Origin: Spisula solida | Lineage: Eukaryota > Mollusca > Bivalvia > Venerida > Mactridae | Assembly (NCBI GenBank): GCA_947247005.1 | Contig: OX365950.1 | Span: 49,824,761 to 49,888,760, forward strand | Reading direction: 5' to 3' | Length of the DNA: 64,000 nucleotides | Shown: positions 29,248-41,714 of the stretch, piece by piece | Position numbering within the stretch: the first letter of the stretch is position 1 | Layout: each line of letters starts with the position of its first letter | Position numbers and translations under genes: made by a program | The notes under the pieces: generated by a model | The model's database searches: none | What the model saw: the letters and a program-made list of their open reading frames with translations, nothing else | What the model was told of the DNA's origin: nothing

Positions 29248-30408
29248 TCTTTATGTACTCTAATTGTTGGTAGGATTGTTTCTTTGTTAAATGATTGCAA
29301 ATAAGCATGGATTTGTAGTACTGATACTTTAACTAAATACACATTCTTTGTAAGCCTGTTGGGTTAAAATCATGGCCCTAATTTCATGATGTTTCTTGCT
29401 AGATATACATGTATACTGTAAATGTTTGAGATTTTTAGGTAGCTTGGGTGTTATGAGAATTCTAGTGTTGTTATGGTTTGAGAACTCACCTGATTGCATC
29501 TTTGTGGTTTCTTGTGCTAGAAATAAATAAATTGTACATTTTTGTTATTGTACATTCTTCTTGATCTGCACTTAAAAATGTTTCACCATATATGGTGGAA
29601 ATAAAGATATTGAATTAACCATGTATCTTACAAGATGCACATCGCGACGATGATATTTTTTATTTTGTACATTTTCAAATAGTGTTGATTGAAATGTTGT
29701 TGATGTATGTTAGTGTTATTTGCACCATTCCTTGTGGATATGTATTTGTTTGAATCAACTATACCATGTATAGGTCTTAAATTTCTGATTTTCATGTTCA
29801 GTCGCCTTGTTTATAAACATTGAAAGTTTGAAACTCAGACTTTGATATTATATTTTGCTCCTTTCTAGTGAAACTTATACTCAGAATGATATCAACTGTG
29901 TTTCTAGCCAAATTTATTCTGATTTGATAAACCTTAAAACTGGTATAACAAATTGTAAGTTTGTCCGTTTTACTGGGTATTATAATGTTCATGAACAAGA
30001 CTACTGGAGTCCACATCTGTCTGTATCAGAGGTTATACATTGATATATTTGGTTTATTGTTTATGCTTGCAATGTCGTTTTTCTTTTCATATAGTCAGCT
30101 ATGTGTTAACAGTTAGTGACATGTTTAAAGTGAAATATTGTGACTGCTAAGGATTCACTATTTTCTTTCAATGTGTAAAATCTGCTAAGAAATATTTCCT
30201 TGTACTTAAATGTAATACTATTATAAAGAAAAAGAGAATGTTACTGCAAAACATGCAAAGTTGATGTGACATTGTAATTGGATTGTTGCTGTCTGGGTTA
30301 ATGTATACACGCTTAATGCTGTTTCTTGCTTTACAACACCATGTAAACTTGGTATGAAGTGCAAATAAAACTGCAAATAAAAGAAAATTGGCAATACATG
30401 AAGGCCAT

Positions 30409-30645
30409 AGCGCTGGCTTAGAATGAGTAGGTTGTAAGTACAAAAACGCAATTTTGAGAAAACAAGAAAAAACTGTCTGAAAACTACTCATTACTTATGA
30501 AAAAAACAAACTTTTTCAACTTCAGTTTGGTCAAAATGATCAGTTCCGATTTTCATGAAAACATGCTCATAGGAAGCACCTTGTGATACAGATTTCAAAT
30601 TTGTACGAGTAACTTAGGACCTTCTCATTCTAAGCCAGCCATAGA
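30409..30645. mobile_element. CTGGCTTAGAATGAG repeat (family H), copy 1
   Basis: Left GCTGGCTTAGAATGAGTAGG, right CCTTCTCATTCTAAGCCAGC, inverted. Interior shared with 35804-36045 and 38766-39008 (AAGAAAAAACT.T, TTCAGTTTGGTCAA, AAGCACC.TGTGAT.CAGAT). Confidence 0.8.
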
Positions 30646-30905
30646 TGTAATGTTCTTCAAGTATGAACCTGTCTTTATGATAATGCCACCGATTATTGAT
30701 ACTCCACTTGCCTGAATATGTCAGATAAATGATTGGACTGTAAGGAACTTCAACCAACCTATCTAATGCATCCGTATGTAAGTGATTGATTTTCAAGGAC
30801 CAAAATACTTGATTTTAAATGGTCACAAATTCTGTAAATTGTTCTGAGATTTTGTTGAAAAATAAACATCATGTGCATAGTATCAAGACTTCTTTGTTTA
30901 TTGTG

Positions 30906-30990
30906 TCCCTATCTTTGATGATGGGGTATATTGCTTTACACATGTCTATTAGTCGGTAGGTAGACCATATGGTTTCTGTTCGATAAATCA
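30906..30990. mobile_element. Family C repeat fragment
   Basis: CTATCTTTGATGATGGGGTA then TATTGCTTTACACATGTC, as in 15360-15555. Confidence 0.5.
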
Positions 30991-31269
30991 GGGGTGTCAA
31001 CCGAGCCAAATTAAAAATCCTGAAAACCATTTGCGGCTAACCAATTTTGCCAAATCAAGAGACCTTCATGTCACTTCAACCGCATTGTTTCCATATCTTT
31101 AACTCAGTTTGTATTGAATCAAATCCTTCATAGAAGATTAAATTGACCATAACGTTGCCATTTCTTGAGATATTCTCATCAAATAACTTTTGTTTTGTTC
31201 AGAAATCATAGCTCTTTCAGGAAAGATTAATCCGGAAATCCAGATAAATCAGGAATATTGACAACCCTG
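30989..31269. mobile_element. CAGGGGTGTCAA repeat (family I), copy 1
   Basis: Left TCAGGGGTGTCAACCGAGCC, right AATATTGACAACCCTG. The copy at about 39391-39626 is in opposite orientation (starts TCAGGGGTGTCAATATTCCT and ends GGCTCTGTTGACACCCTTG). Confidence 0.7.
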
Positions 31270-31462
31270 TTAACATTGACTATTTGGCTGCAATGGGGCA
31301 TTCATGTTTTACAAGCATCTCTTGTTTAACTTTTTACAGCGTTGAATCCTCACCCAGGTACTGCCAATCTATGTAGGCTTAGTACTAGCATTGCCACCAC
31401 CATGTTCTATATGTGGGTATTTCCAGGTTGAATGATGTTCATACTTATACTACTCTACATGG

Positions 31463-31702
31463 TATAGTCCAGAGAATTTGACACGACTCTCTATTAGCAT
31501 AATTTAACAGCTGATATTTATAATCCCGTTTGTAGGTTTTCATAAGCGGAAAGTATCATAAAGACACTAGGCGTAATACCACCACAAATCTAAAGAACCG
31601 ATATTGCACGATTTGCTCGCGGAAACTGATATATTCAATGCAAGAACCTTGTAATATATTCATGCATAAAGGTTAGGATCATGTCAAATTCTCTGTGCTA
31701 TA
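31463..31702. mobile_element. TATAGTCCAGAGAATTTGAC MITE, copy 2
   Basis: Same inverted ends and interior as 11445-11700. Confidence 0.8.
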
Positions 31703-32053
31703 CTACCAACTGACTTGTTAGTTTTCATTGCACAAAGTACATTGAACCACATATGTGGAGTTTCCCATTTCATTACTCGTAGGTAGTCAACTATTTATGA
31801 GCATACTGTTACAATCGTACCAGAGTCGGATAGAAAGCTTTCATTGATGAAACCTTGCATTGTTAACACTAGGCACAAGTTCTTGCCATTATATTTCATT
31901 TCGAAATGAGTGAACACGTTATTGAATGCATATTGCTTGGTTTCGTACCAGTGTTCACTGACACTTGCTGAACTCCAAGTAACAAGAAAGGAGCTGAAGG
32001 CATACAATCAGGTGGATGCAAATTACTTGTGCCAGTTCGATATACTACAACTG

Positions 32054-32312
32054 TATAGTCCAGTGAATTTGACAGACTCTCGACCTTCAATTAGCATAAC
32101 AGCTGATATATTGTCTATATTTATAATCCCAACTGTGTGTTTTCATAAGCGGAAAGTATTACGAAGACGCTCTAGGTGTAATACCAACACAAACCCAAAT
32201 GACCGATATTGCATGATTTGCTTGCGGAAATTTATCATCATGTATTCAATGCAAGAACCTTGAAATATATTCATGCTTAAAGGTCAGGATCATGTCAAAT
32301 TATCCGTGCTAT
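32054..32312. mobile_element. TATAGTCCAGAGAATTTGAC MITE, copy 3
   Basis: Same inverted ends and interior as 11445-11700, 350 bases from copy 2 in the same orientation. Confidence 0.8.
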
Positions 32313-32507
32313 AACAATATCAATTCTTATTCATGGGATTACAGCAACAGCTGGGTATGTGTTGTCTAGTAACGGAATAAACCAGAACTTTTTTATTCAG
32401 ATTCGTCTGTATTCAAGTTACTTCATAGGAATATTAAGTCTGCATGTGTAGTGCACCTGCACATATTATTTTAGATTTATAAAGTATTAGTTGAGTTATT
32501 GTCACTG

Positions 32508-32820
32508 GCTGGTATTGACACCGGCTGGTATTGACACCGGCTGGTATTGACACCGGCTGGTATTGACACCGGCTGGTATTGACACTGGCTGGTATTGACA
32601 CTGGCTGGTATTGACACCGGCTGGTATTGACACTGGCTGGTATTGACACCGGCTGGTATTGACACTGGCTGGTATTGACAATGGCTGGTATTGACACCGG
32701 CTGGTATTGACGCCGGCTGGTATTGACGCTGGCTGGTATTGACACTGGCTGGTATTGACACCGGCTGGTATTGACACCGGCTGGTATTGACACTGGCTGG
32801 TATTGACACCGGCTGGTATT
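32508..32820. repeat. Minisatellite, 16 bp x about 19
   Basis: Perfect or near-perfect repeats of GGCTGGTATTGACACC with CC/CT/AT/GC variants at the last positions. No stop occurs in the minus-strand frames of the unit, which creates long but meaningless open frames. Confidence 0.97.
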
Positions 32821-33447
32821 CACTAAGTAGCTTAAGAGAAAACTGAAATATTTTGACTTTTTAAGTTAAAAAATTGAACTGCACATATTTCCCAAGAAAC
32901 TAGGAATAACCCATATTTTCTTTGTGATTATTGTAGCTCTTCACATAAGGCTTCTAATCAATGTAAAGTATTGATCATCTGAATTTTCCTGTTTAGCTGA
33001 TACACTTGAGGAAATTCTAAGATTTTAAGAAAATTCTAAGTTTTCCCTTCAGATGCTTTATGAATGGTGATCAAATGGCAATCAAGGGCATCTGTGTTTC
33101 ATGCCACCATGGAGGCATTTCCAGTTGCATTTTTGTTTGGCACTAGATCTCTATGATACGGGATATTGATTAATAACACACTCCCTTTTCTTCACTTTTA
33201 ATTTACTGTAAATATTCCAAAATAGCAAAGACAGCAACAAAAAAATGTATAATCTAAAAAGCAAAAATATTGAACAACCATATACCCTAACATAAATTAA
33301 CTACACAACATGCTTTACTTAATGAATTTCACTGTAGGATTAACAGAATCATTATTTGGTGTTCATGTAATGTCGACCCCAATCAGAACACACATTGAAT
33401 AAATCCCTAAACAACAAGAATGACTGGTAAACATTACCGATCATAAG

Positions 33448-33552
33448 TTTGTAATAGTTGAAGGTCACAGCTAGAAATAAAGTTTGTAATAGTTGAAGGT
33501 CACAGCTAGACATAAAGTTGGTAATAGTTGAAGGTCACAGCTAGAAATAAAT
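33448..33552 (+). repeat. Minisatellite, about 35 bp x 3
   Basis: AGTTTGTAATAGTTGAAGGT + CACAGCTAGAAATAA repeated three times. Confidence 0.9.
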
Positions 33553-33967
33553 CTATCTCGGAAGTTTGTCTTGGCAGTATATTTGCAATGTTTATACAAA
33601 ATACAGTACGCTTGTCAGCTAATGTGGCACATTTCTATCTCTGCTTTGTAACACTTTCATCCCATATGTGATGACAATGCTGAGTGAAGGATGTGAATTA
33701 TCAAGAGTTATAGTCAATGTGCGCATACAGATAATCTCGTAACATAAATGATATCAAACTTAAATGTCAAACTCAACCCATGTGAAAAACAAATTAAGTA
33801 GATGTTGACATTGATTGTTAGTTGTTTTGATGCCACATGGCCTGATCAGTCAGGATATAGAGATACGTGGACAGCAAAATAATGGTATTTTATTTAATCC
33901 TTCACTGTAATGTTGACATTTAACTTATACTGGTATGTAATATTAAGATTCTAGACATCTCACACTT

Positions 33968-34335
33968 ACAGACTGGTTATCAGGGTAATACATACAGACT
34001 GGTTGCCAAGGTAACACATACAGACTGGTTGTCAGGGTAACACATACAGACTGGTTGTCAGGGTAACACATACAGACTGGTTGTCAGGGTAACACATACA
34101 GACTGGTTGCCAAGGTAACACATACAGACTGGTTGTCAGGGTAACATATACAGACTGGTTGTCAGGGTAACACATACAGACTGGTTGTCAGGGTAACACA
34201 TACAGACTGGTTGCCAAGGTAACACATACAGACTGGTTGTCAGGGTAACACATACAGACTGGTTGTCAGGGTAACACATACAGACTGGTTGTCAGGGTAA
34301 CACTTAGAACAATGGTTGTCAGGGTAACATTAAGG
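33968..34335 (+). repeat. Minisatellite, 26 bp x about 14
   Basis: ACACATACAGACTGGTTGTC + AGGGTA, with alternating GTCAGGG and GCCAAGG variants. Confidence 0.95.
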
Positions 34336-34802
34336 ACAAGCTCTGATTACTCCACTACATTTGACAAATAATTGTCTGAAACTCGACATACTAACACACA
34401 TGATCAGGGCTGGTATTTACAAAGCATCTTAGTGGAAATCTTTGTAAATACTTAATAATCTGACTTATATTATTTAGCTAAAACACTAAAATAAATTTTA
34501 AGATTTCAAGAAAATTCTTCGTTTTCCACTAAGATGCTTTATAAATTCCAGCCCAAATGTATAAATTTTGATTCAGGTTATATCATATTAGTATTTTTTC
34601 CCAAATAAAATCTACAGCAGCCAGTCAACCAAACTAGATTTCCAGTATTTAGTCATCATCCAGTGATCTGTGATTACACACAGAGAAATATCATTTATAC
34701 ATGTACAATGCACAGCCAAATGTAATGCACAATATATGGGATAAGAACAAATACGGAAGCATTAAGAATTGTCTGTACATTACAACCACAAACTCTCACT
34801 AC

Positions 34803-35033
34803 TGGGGTCCTAATAAGGCATAATGTCCTATTTCCGGTCTCATTCCACATATCCCTATGTACACTAAAACTGCTTCAAATAGTCTATTGTTACAATTCCG
34901 CTATGAAATTTCAAATGACCATAACTCAGTAAATAATTTGAATATTTTGATCAAATATCTTTAATTTATCTGCAGAAAAGTTCATTCTTTCAAGTACAGT
35001 AAATCCAAAGCATTCCGGAAGTTCAGGACCCCT
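34803..35033 (+). mobile_element. Family D repeat, copy 3
   Basis: GGGGTCCTAATAAGGCATAA ... TTCAGGACCCCTG with TCTGCAGAAAAGTTCATTCT. Confidence 0.7.
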
Positions 35034-35039
35034 GTCCCA

Positions 35040-36700
35040 GTGTGGCTGACACATTTACAACTGGCTGAACATTAGCCTAAAGGTTACAATCAGCAAACAT
35101 TTGACTGACACATTAACAACAATCTAACATGATCATAGACAACTTTCTGTCAAAGTAATACAATGCTAATACTAGTGATTTCATTTTAAAGTACATTATG
35201 TAATGTTTAATTTACAAATAACAATTCCTAGTACTCCTAGAAGCTTCACTCAAACTATAGAAACCCTAAATTCCAGACTAAAACATTAACCTAAGTAAAT
35301 AAACGTAGGTCTAGACGCTATAGTTAATTAGTTGTTTAACACTAAGTGAGTTTCTCCAACAAGCAATTAACAAACAGTGTATTGATTTGATGAATGGTTA
35401 GTTATAACGAGACATTGGTAAATATTGATTGCTTGCTACTAATAGTAAATACATCAAGGTGAAATATTTCCGATGTATGTACACTGCTCAATAAAGCAAA
35501 CCTCACAAAAATGTAGCATTAATCTGTCCTCACCATTACAACATGGCAAAAATTGGAAGTTTTTACAGCAAGAGCTGGTGGAACACAAGATGTCCCCATA
35601 AATTAACAATATCTCCATATCTTACATATAAGTGTCATAAACTACATCACTATGATGGGATTATTTCCTGTAAAATCACTTAACAATATATTGTTTGTTT
35701 TTTGTTCACGAAAAAATGGACAAAAACTTGCATATCAAAGTATAACCACAAGTAAATGTACGAGTATGTTGAGATATGAAATTTAGAAGAACTTTACATA
35801 TCACTGGCTTAGATTGAGAAGGTCTTAAGTGCTAAACGGCCTTATCAAACCCATACATATTTGAAAACCTGCATCACAAGGCGCTTCTTATGAGCCTACT
35901 TTCATGAAAATCTGAACAGGTCATGTTGACCAAACTGAAGTTGAAAAAGCTTGTTTTTCCTTAAGTAAAGAGTAGTTTTCAGATTTTTTTATTGTTTTGT
36001 CAAAACAGCATTTTTGTAATTATGACCTTCTCATTCTACGCCAGCAATAAATATACAGAACACAAAGTCAGATCTATACAAAGCTGAACACATTAAACAT
36101 ACATTGATTTCTATACCAAAACTCTTCATATACCGATGATAGGACAACAAGTACCGGTTTATATTCAACAATAAGTGTAAGTTTATGGTAGAAAAGGTTT
36201 CAACAAACAGAGAGATAATCAAAGTTTCAATTAGATACATCAGAACAAACAATCTAAATACACATGTATAAATATGTTTGTGTTATTCCATCATATCAAA
36301 TGCTACACATTCTGCAACAATTATACAAAATACAACATGTGATGACAATGTTTCCACAGTAAAGAATACCATTCATGGAATTAGAATAATCGATAAGCCA
36401 ACAAAACTGATAAATGTGTGGATGGTGAAATTACCAAAAACAAATAAGTCTGCAGGCCAGACAAGTTACTGTAGTCTTTGTACATTATCTTTGGCATCAG
36501 TTATGAATAGTATCTATCATCTATCAGTCATGAAAGAATTATCATTGGCAAAACATTTTGTTCTCCAGAGGTCATTAAATAGTTCATATCATAATCATAG
36601 ACCCTTTGTTGCTTAGGTAACCTAACAAATAATAGTTTTTCTTAAACAGACTTAGATACATTCATCCTACACATTCACACAGTATCAATAAATAGACTTG
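35040..36700. other. Intergenic AT-rich stretch
   Basis: Apart from the family H element at 35804-36045 no gene or repeat is recognised. The 112-codon frame at 36278-36616 has no family resemblance and lacks splice or promoter context. Part may belong to the SCOC 3' flank. Confidence 0.35.
35804..36045. mobile_element. Family H repeat, copy 2
   Basis: CACTGGCTTAGATTGAGAAG ... CCTTCTCATTCTACGCCAG. Confidence 0.8.
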
Positions 36701-36706
36701 TATATA

Positions 36707-37123
36707 CAGTGCCCACCAAAAATAAGTATACAGTAAATAATTGTTGCAAAATTAAACTTGGTTAAATTATTCAATATCTGTTTATCAGACGGTCACAATT
36801 ATACAGTTTCTGAAACTACAGTTACTAAATGAGTCAAAATAGAGATAGAAATAAAGATGAAGATGTTCGGAACTAAAATAACCATGTGATCAAAAAGGCT
36901 GAATTTCCATCTTTTTGTGACCAAGTTACCATTCTTGAGGGACAAAGAAACTAGATTTTGCACCTAGGGTACCAATTAATGTATGGCCTTTCCAGTCAAT
37001 AAACAAAAATTTTCCTTTTCTTCAAATATACATGTATTGTTGCTTCACTGTTCTGCAAATAGTATTATTACAGGCAAGTAAATGGGCAAATAACATCTGT
37101 ATACTTATTTTTGGTGGGCAGTG
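36707..37123. mobile_element. Tc1/mariner-type MITE with TA flanks
   Basis: CAGTGCCCACCAAAAATAAG (continuing TATACAG) at the left end and its reverse complement with one mismatch at the right, both bordered by TA. The 417-base body has no transposase frame. TA duplication plus a CAGTG.. terminus fits the Tc1/mariner superfamily. Confidence 0.85.
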
Positions 37124-37357
37124 TATATATATATATATATATACTGTAAAAAGCACAACAATAATATACCTTTATTATATAATGTTTTTATAAAAAAAAC
37201 ATTGAAAACTATAAGATGTAGTGCAGATCATAATCATGCGGTGAAAACTATCGTAACAAAATATGTAAAATTTGATAAAACTCATTGTATGCTTACACAC
37301 TTAAAATAAGATCAATTTTCTGCACATTCCTGACGACATGGTCATCAGATGACTTAA

Positions 37358-37588
37358 GTTCCCAAACCTCTCTTCAAGAGGAGTAAATCAGTTCCCAAAC
37401 CTCTCATCAGTTCCCAAACCATTTTCCAAGGGGAGGGGAAATTGGTACCCAAACCTTTCTCCAAGAGGTGGGGAAACGGTTCCCAAACCTCAATCCAAGA
37501 GGTGGGGAAATCGGTACCCAAACCTTTCTCCAAGAGGTCGGGAAATCGGTTCCCAAACCTTTCTCCAAGAGGTGGGGAAATCTACAGC
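37358..37588 (+). repeat. Minisatellite, about 35 bp x 6
   Basis: GGTTCCCAAACCTTTCTCCA + AGAGGTGGGGAAATC, variable early units. Confidence 0.9.
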
Positions 37589-38280
37589 AAGAAGGGATGT
37601 ACTGGTGTATGCCTTAAACATACTGAGGTGACTCGGTGAAACACTAATACAGCATCAGTCAGGGTAAGAAGTAGGTATGACAATGTTGGGACTATAGTAC
37701 CTAACTACATGAATGACGCAACACGGTCAACTTTCACTACATGGACATTTGTTATAGATTACTCAACACACATTCTGGTACCATCACAAATTTGTGCCGG
37801 AACCCAGGGCCTGCTGTACCTGATCATGGAATCACTGAGAACTGTCAATGTAACTAGAGAACACAAAAATATGGTCATTGTAACAAGAGTTGACTGTACA
37901 GAACTACACTGAGTGCAACCTTTCTAGAGCAACAACCTCTCCTAAGCAACATAATTCATTTACTATAAATTTACTACCTTCCCAGAGCAACAACCTCTGC
38001 ACTTCAACCAAACCTATTTCCCATAGGGTGTTGCTGTAGGGAGGTTGTACTGTATATACATTTTATACTAGAAAATACAGGATGAAGATTACATTGCACA
38101 TTGATAATTGAGAACACCAGCGTCATATTGTATCTATACCTAATGTATAATAGTATAGCAGCAACGATACTGGCTATAGAATTATAAGTTATAAAATGTA
38201 AAATGCAAATCAAATGGAAACTTTATAAAGAAAATTGGTGTGTAAGTTATTGCACGTGGTCCAACAATCAACCGTTGTAT

Positions 38281-41200
38281 TTATTTCTCTTTCTTCTTGC
38301 TTGACCTGGAAGTATAGAATAATATATAAACACCTGGCACAGAAACAGATTAACAGTTGTTTTAATAAATGCACACTAGTACATGTATCAGGCAATTTTC
38401 CAAATTTCATGTAAAAACTTGATTAACATGATTTATCATATTTTACCTAAAGTGTATAAATTATAAATATATTTCATTTTGAAATAACTAATTGGACAAT
38501 TGACTACCATATGAGTTTTGTTTTGGGTTGTGCCGATTGGTTCCTAATTTACACCCATATATTAAATATATAAAGATTGTTAAATATTAAACATGAACCA
38601 TTTCATTTCTTGTTCATTATTAATAAAGAGGCAGGAATAATCAGCTTGTGTTCATTTCAAGGTGTGTTTCAATCACTGGTAGCACTTGTTGAATTAAGGC
38701 ATTCAACTCTACATACCAGGAGTACTGTACTTAAAGGTGAATCAACTCATCGGCACAAAACAATTTGATGACTCAGAAGAAACTGGTTGTGAGTACAAAA
38801 ATGCTGTTTTGAGAAAACAAGAAAAAACTCTGTAAACTACTCTTTACTTATAGAAAAATAAGCTTTTTGAACTTCAGTTTGGTCAACATAACCAATTCCG
38901 ATTTTTATGCAAATACGCTCATAAGAAGCACCCTGTGATGCAGATTTCAAATATATCTTATAAGGTCCTAAGTAGCACTGCACTTACAACGTTCTCATTC
39001 TAAGTCAGCGAATTGTTAACACAAAAATAAAGAATCAAACAAACCAATCAACATTTATTGAACCAGTAAGTACATACTTTTTCTTGGATTTTGGAGAAGT
39101 AGATTGGAACACACTACTTGCTGCCATCAAGTTTTCTATATACTGCCCTAGTACCTGGTTCTCTGACTTCAACTTTAAATTCTCCTCCTTTACTGTATCT
39201 ACACGACTTGACAAATCTACAAACAAACAATACATGTAGTGTTATAGGTACAAATACAATTACGTATAATATGGAAGCTTCAAAAAATCAATCTTGCTTT
39301 TAACCACTACCTACCAAGTTTACGTTCATTGGCATAAACATACAATTCATTTGCCAAAATAAAGTGAAAACAAACAAACAATCACACTATCAGGGGTGTC
39401 AATATTCCTGATTAATCCGGATTTCTGAAAGAGCCATAATTTCTGACCAAAATAAAAGTTATTTGATGAAAATATCTCAAGAAATGGCAAAGTTACGATC
39501 AATTTTATTCAATACAAACAGGGTTAAATATGGAAACATTGTGGTTGAAGGCATCTTGTTTCGCAAAAATTGTCAGCCACATATAATTTTCAGGATTTAT
39601 AATTTGGCTCTGTTGACACCCTTGCACTATATACATCAATTGATAATCTGAAAAGTCTGATTATATCATCTCATCTTAAATATTGCCATGTGTCTATTAG
39701 ATAATTTCCATGGACTCAAATTTCTCATAAAAAAAACAGAAAATTTATTTAGTTTATTACAGCAATATTTAAAGAACTCTTAACTTCAAATTTATCTCAA
39801 ATTCTGATTTGAGAAAAATCTCAATTGGAGATGAGAGTTCTACTTGAGAGGCTTCAGGAGATCGGGGCCAGTTGTTAGAATGTCAGAGGCTAGTATTATG
39901 TGCTTATATGTAGTAGATAACATACTGGTAACCATGGTCAAATACGAACTGTGTAGTAAAGAGAATAAATCAAGTATTACCATCTAATCTTTTTTGTGTA
40001 AAAAAGTACTAATCAAGTATTACCATCTAAACATTTTGCGTAATAAAGTATGAATCAAGTATTACCATCTAAACATCTTGTGTAATAAAGTATGAATCAA
40101 GTATTACCATCCAATGTATTTTGAAGTTCTAAAACTTGTGTAATCAATCTTTGTTTTTCCTCTTCTTCGTCTCCGTCTACGTCTGGATCCACATCTAACA
40201 TAATACAGAATAATTCACAGATAACAAATAATGTGTAACATACAATTACATTGTACATGTACTGTAGTACACGTAACATCAACCTATTATATAAAACCTT
40301 TTCTGAAACAAAAGTAATAAATATATGTATAAAATTTTGTGAAAATACCAACTTTATTCTTATTCAAAAAGGAATTTAATTTTACTTAGAATATATTTTA
40401 TTTTTTATAAAATAGTTTAATTTTGAGGAAACCACTTTTTAATCATTACAAGTGGGTTTATGTGTCAAACTCCTGTGGATGGTACAGGGCATAAATGGTA
40501 TTATACTCACTGTTAGATAAAATCATATTATTCTGAGGATCTGTTGGGTTTGTGAACGTACTACCACGGAGTGAAAGATCACCTGAAACAAGAAAAACTT
40601 AATTGTACTGTGTTACATACACATCTCAATTATGATTCCTCCAAGGTTTTATCCAGATCTTGATGCTGTGTAATTCACTAATTGTCTTAAAAATATGAAA
40701 ATAATTATAGATAAATATAACATGATGTCATCTAGAACATGAATGTACAAAGTCAATCACTCAACGAGTGTCAGAGTCAACTGAATCGAACCTGCTAACA
40801 TACGGGTATCGAACCCAGCACCTCTTGCATGTTGATAAGTTTGCTATCTCGTTGAGGCAGTTTTTTTTCATTTCTGACATTAGAATAGATGCACTTTAAA
40901 ATAAACTGCCCTAATGGATTGAACAGTTTAATGTGAACATTCAGCGAACACTCTGTGAACATGCCGCAAACAACACCAATCGCACAAACAGTACGAAGAA
41001 TATTCGCAGCTAGCCGTTAACACTTCGCGAACAAAACTGAGGACACTGCTATGTAATTGCCGCTAAAGTCTGTCCAGCCTCTGGCCAGGTTAGACTGAAC
41101 ACATGAGTGTGTTCACTGTGAGTTTGAATTTGATTGGTAACTTGGTTCGACTTCCTTTGCAATTTGCATGGGAAGCGTACACTTATACAATTCTTTAATT

Positions 41201-41436
41201 ATTAAAAGCCATCGAAACAGCGATTAGAAATGGCCTTAGCATAATTACAATGATCACATCAACCTGAATCTAACAAATGTTTTTCAGGAAAGACAATGAA
41301 TTAGGTAATTAGGCCTAAATCAGTGGATGTTACATGCAACCAAATAAGGTAAATAATCCTACATGTACATACATATACCTGTTTCACTGTCACTGGACAA
41401 TGGGACATTGAACAATTCACTCGACTGATCAGACAT
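38281..41436 (-). CDS. SCOC: Short coiled-coil protein SCOC, complete, five coding exons
   Basis: Minus-strand exons in order of translation: 41436-41379, 40582-40511, 40194-40108, 39216-39078, 38305-38281. All have GT-AG borders and phases match (total 381 bases, 126 residues). The N-terminal part ([20 protein letters not shown], then STFTN) is low-complexity and resembles the long vertebrate isoform around STFTN. The rest is the conserved coiled coil: [20 protein letters not shown], then [20 protein letters not shown] and [19 protein letters not shown], ending in a Lys-rich tail SKKKSSKKKEK encoded by a 25-base last exon. Known family role: a Golgi-associated adaptor that binds ARL1 and FEZ1 and influences autophagy. 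An ATG at 40204-40202 just before exon 3 would give a shorter isoform only if transcription started inside the intron. Confidence 0.95.
38766..39008. mobile_element. Family H repeat, copy 3 (SCOC intron 4)
   Basis: Interior as 30409-30645; right end GTTCTCATTCTAAGTCAGC, left end diverged. Confidence 0.7.
39391..39626. mobile_element. Family I repeat, copy 2 (SCOC intron 3)
   Basis: TCAGGGGTGTCAATATTCCT ... GGCTCTGTTGACACCCTTG, inverted relative to 30989-31269. Confidence 0.7.
39645..39871. mobile_element. Family G repeat, copy 3 (SCOC intron 3)
   Basis: Right end GAGGCTTCAGGAGATCGGGG + CCAG; left end degenerate. Confidence 0.65.
39971..40115 (-). repeat. 42-bp tandem repeat copying the SCOC exon 3 donor four times
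   Basis: On the minus strand the real junction TTGGATG|GTAATACTTGATT is followed, at steps of 42, 42 and 43 bases, by TTAGATG|GTAATACTTGATT-like copies (plus-strand GTATTACCATC at 40101, 40059, 40017, 39974). All preserve the donor. Reading past the real donor reaches TGA within the first unit. Confidence 0.9.
40745..40862 (-). mobile_element. tRNA-derived SINE remnant (SCOC intron 1)
   Basis: The minus strand has CTGCCTCAACGAGATAGCAA and the B-box-like GGGTTCGATACCCG. No cloverleaf acceptor stem, hence a SINE head rather than a tRNA gene. Confidence 0.55.
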
Positions 41437-41695
41437 CCTGTATGACTCACTGAGCACAAAATGTAAATGTTCTTCTGACAGTTGAAAACTTGTGTGCCTA
41501 CAGAATTAAAAGTCAATATATCAAGAACAAAAGGTCACTGGTCGAAAACAAGATACTAATCAAAACAAATTATTGTTCAAAATATATCAGACGGTTCCTG
41601 TAGACAATTATCACACGATTTTCAAGAAAAAATCACAATTTTCATCTCATTAATTGATCACTTATTTCACATCGACTCCATTTTGTATTTGTGTA

Positions 41696-41714
41696 TCACG
41701 TGACGCTACGTCAC
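41696..41714. promoter_or_regulatory. TCACGTGA E-box and TGACG-CTA-CGTCA palindrome upstream of SCOC
   Basis: TCACGTGACGCTACGTCAC: a palindromic E-box at 41696-41703 matching the core of the CLEAR/TFEB-MITF motif, overlapping an inverted pair of CRE half-sites (41701-41713). It lies 260 bases upstream of the SCOC ATG on the minus strand. Factor binding is inferred. Confidence 0.6.

Larger units (their letters stand above)
27096..30900 (+). other. HSPA4 3' UTR candidate region and 3' flank
   Basis: No coding sequence recognised. AATAAA signals occur at 29522-29527 and 29600-29605, with later ones near 30363-30383 and 30870. Which one ends the mRNA cannot be decided; a 2.5-kb 3' UTR would be long but not unusual. 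Several repeats listed separately lie here. Confidence 0.35.

Noticed and set aside
30168..30491. 107-codon minus-strand frame
   Set aside because: Covers family H repeat and AT-rich DNA; overlapping frames of similar length and no homology.
32434..32823. Three overlapping minus-strand frames of 91-129 codons (QYQPVSIPA repeats)
   Set aside because: A 16-bp unit without stops keeps all minus frames open; repeat artefact without start context or homology.
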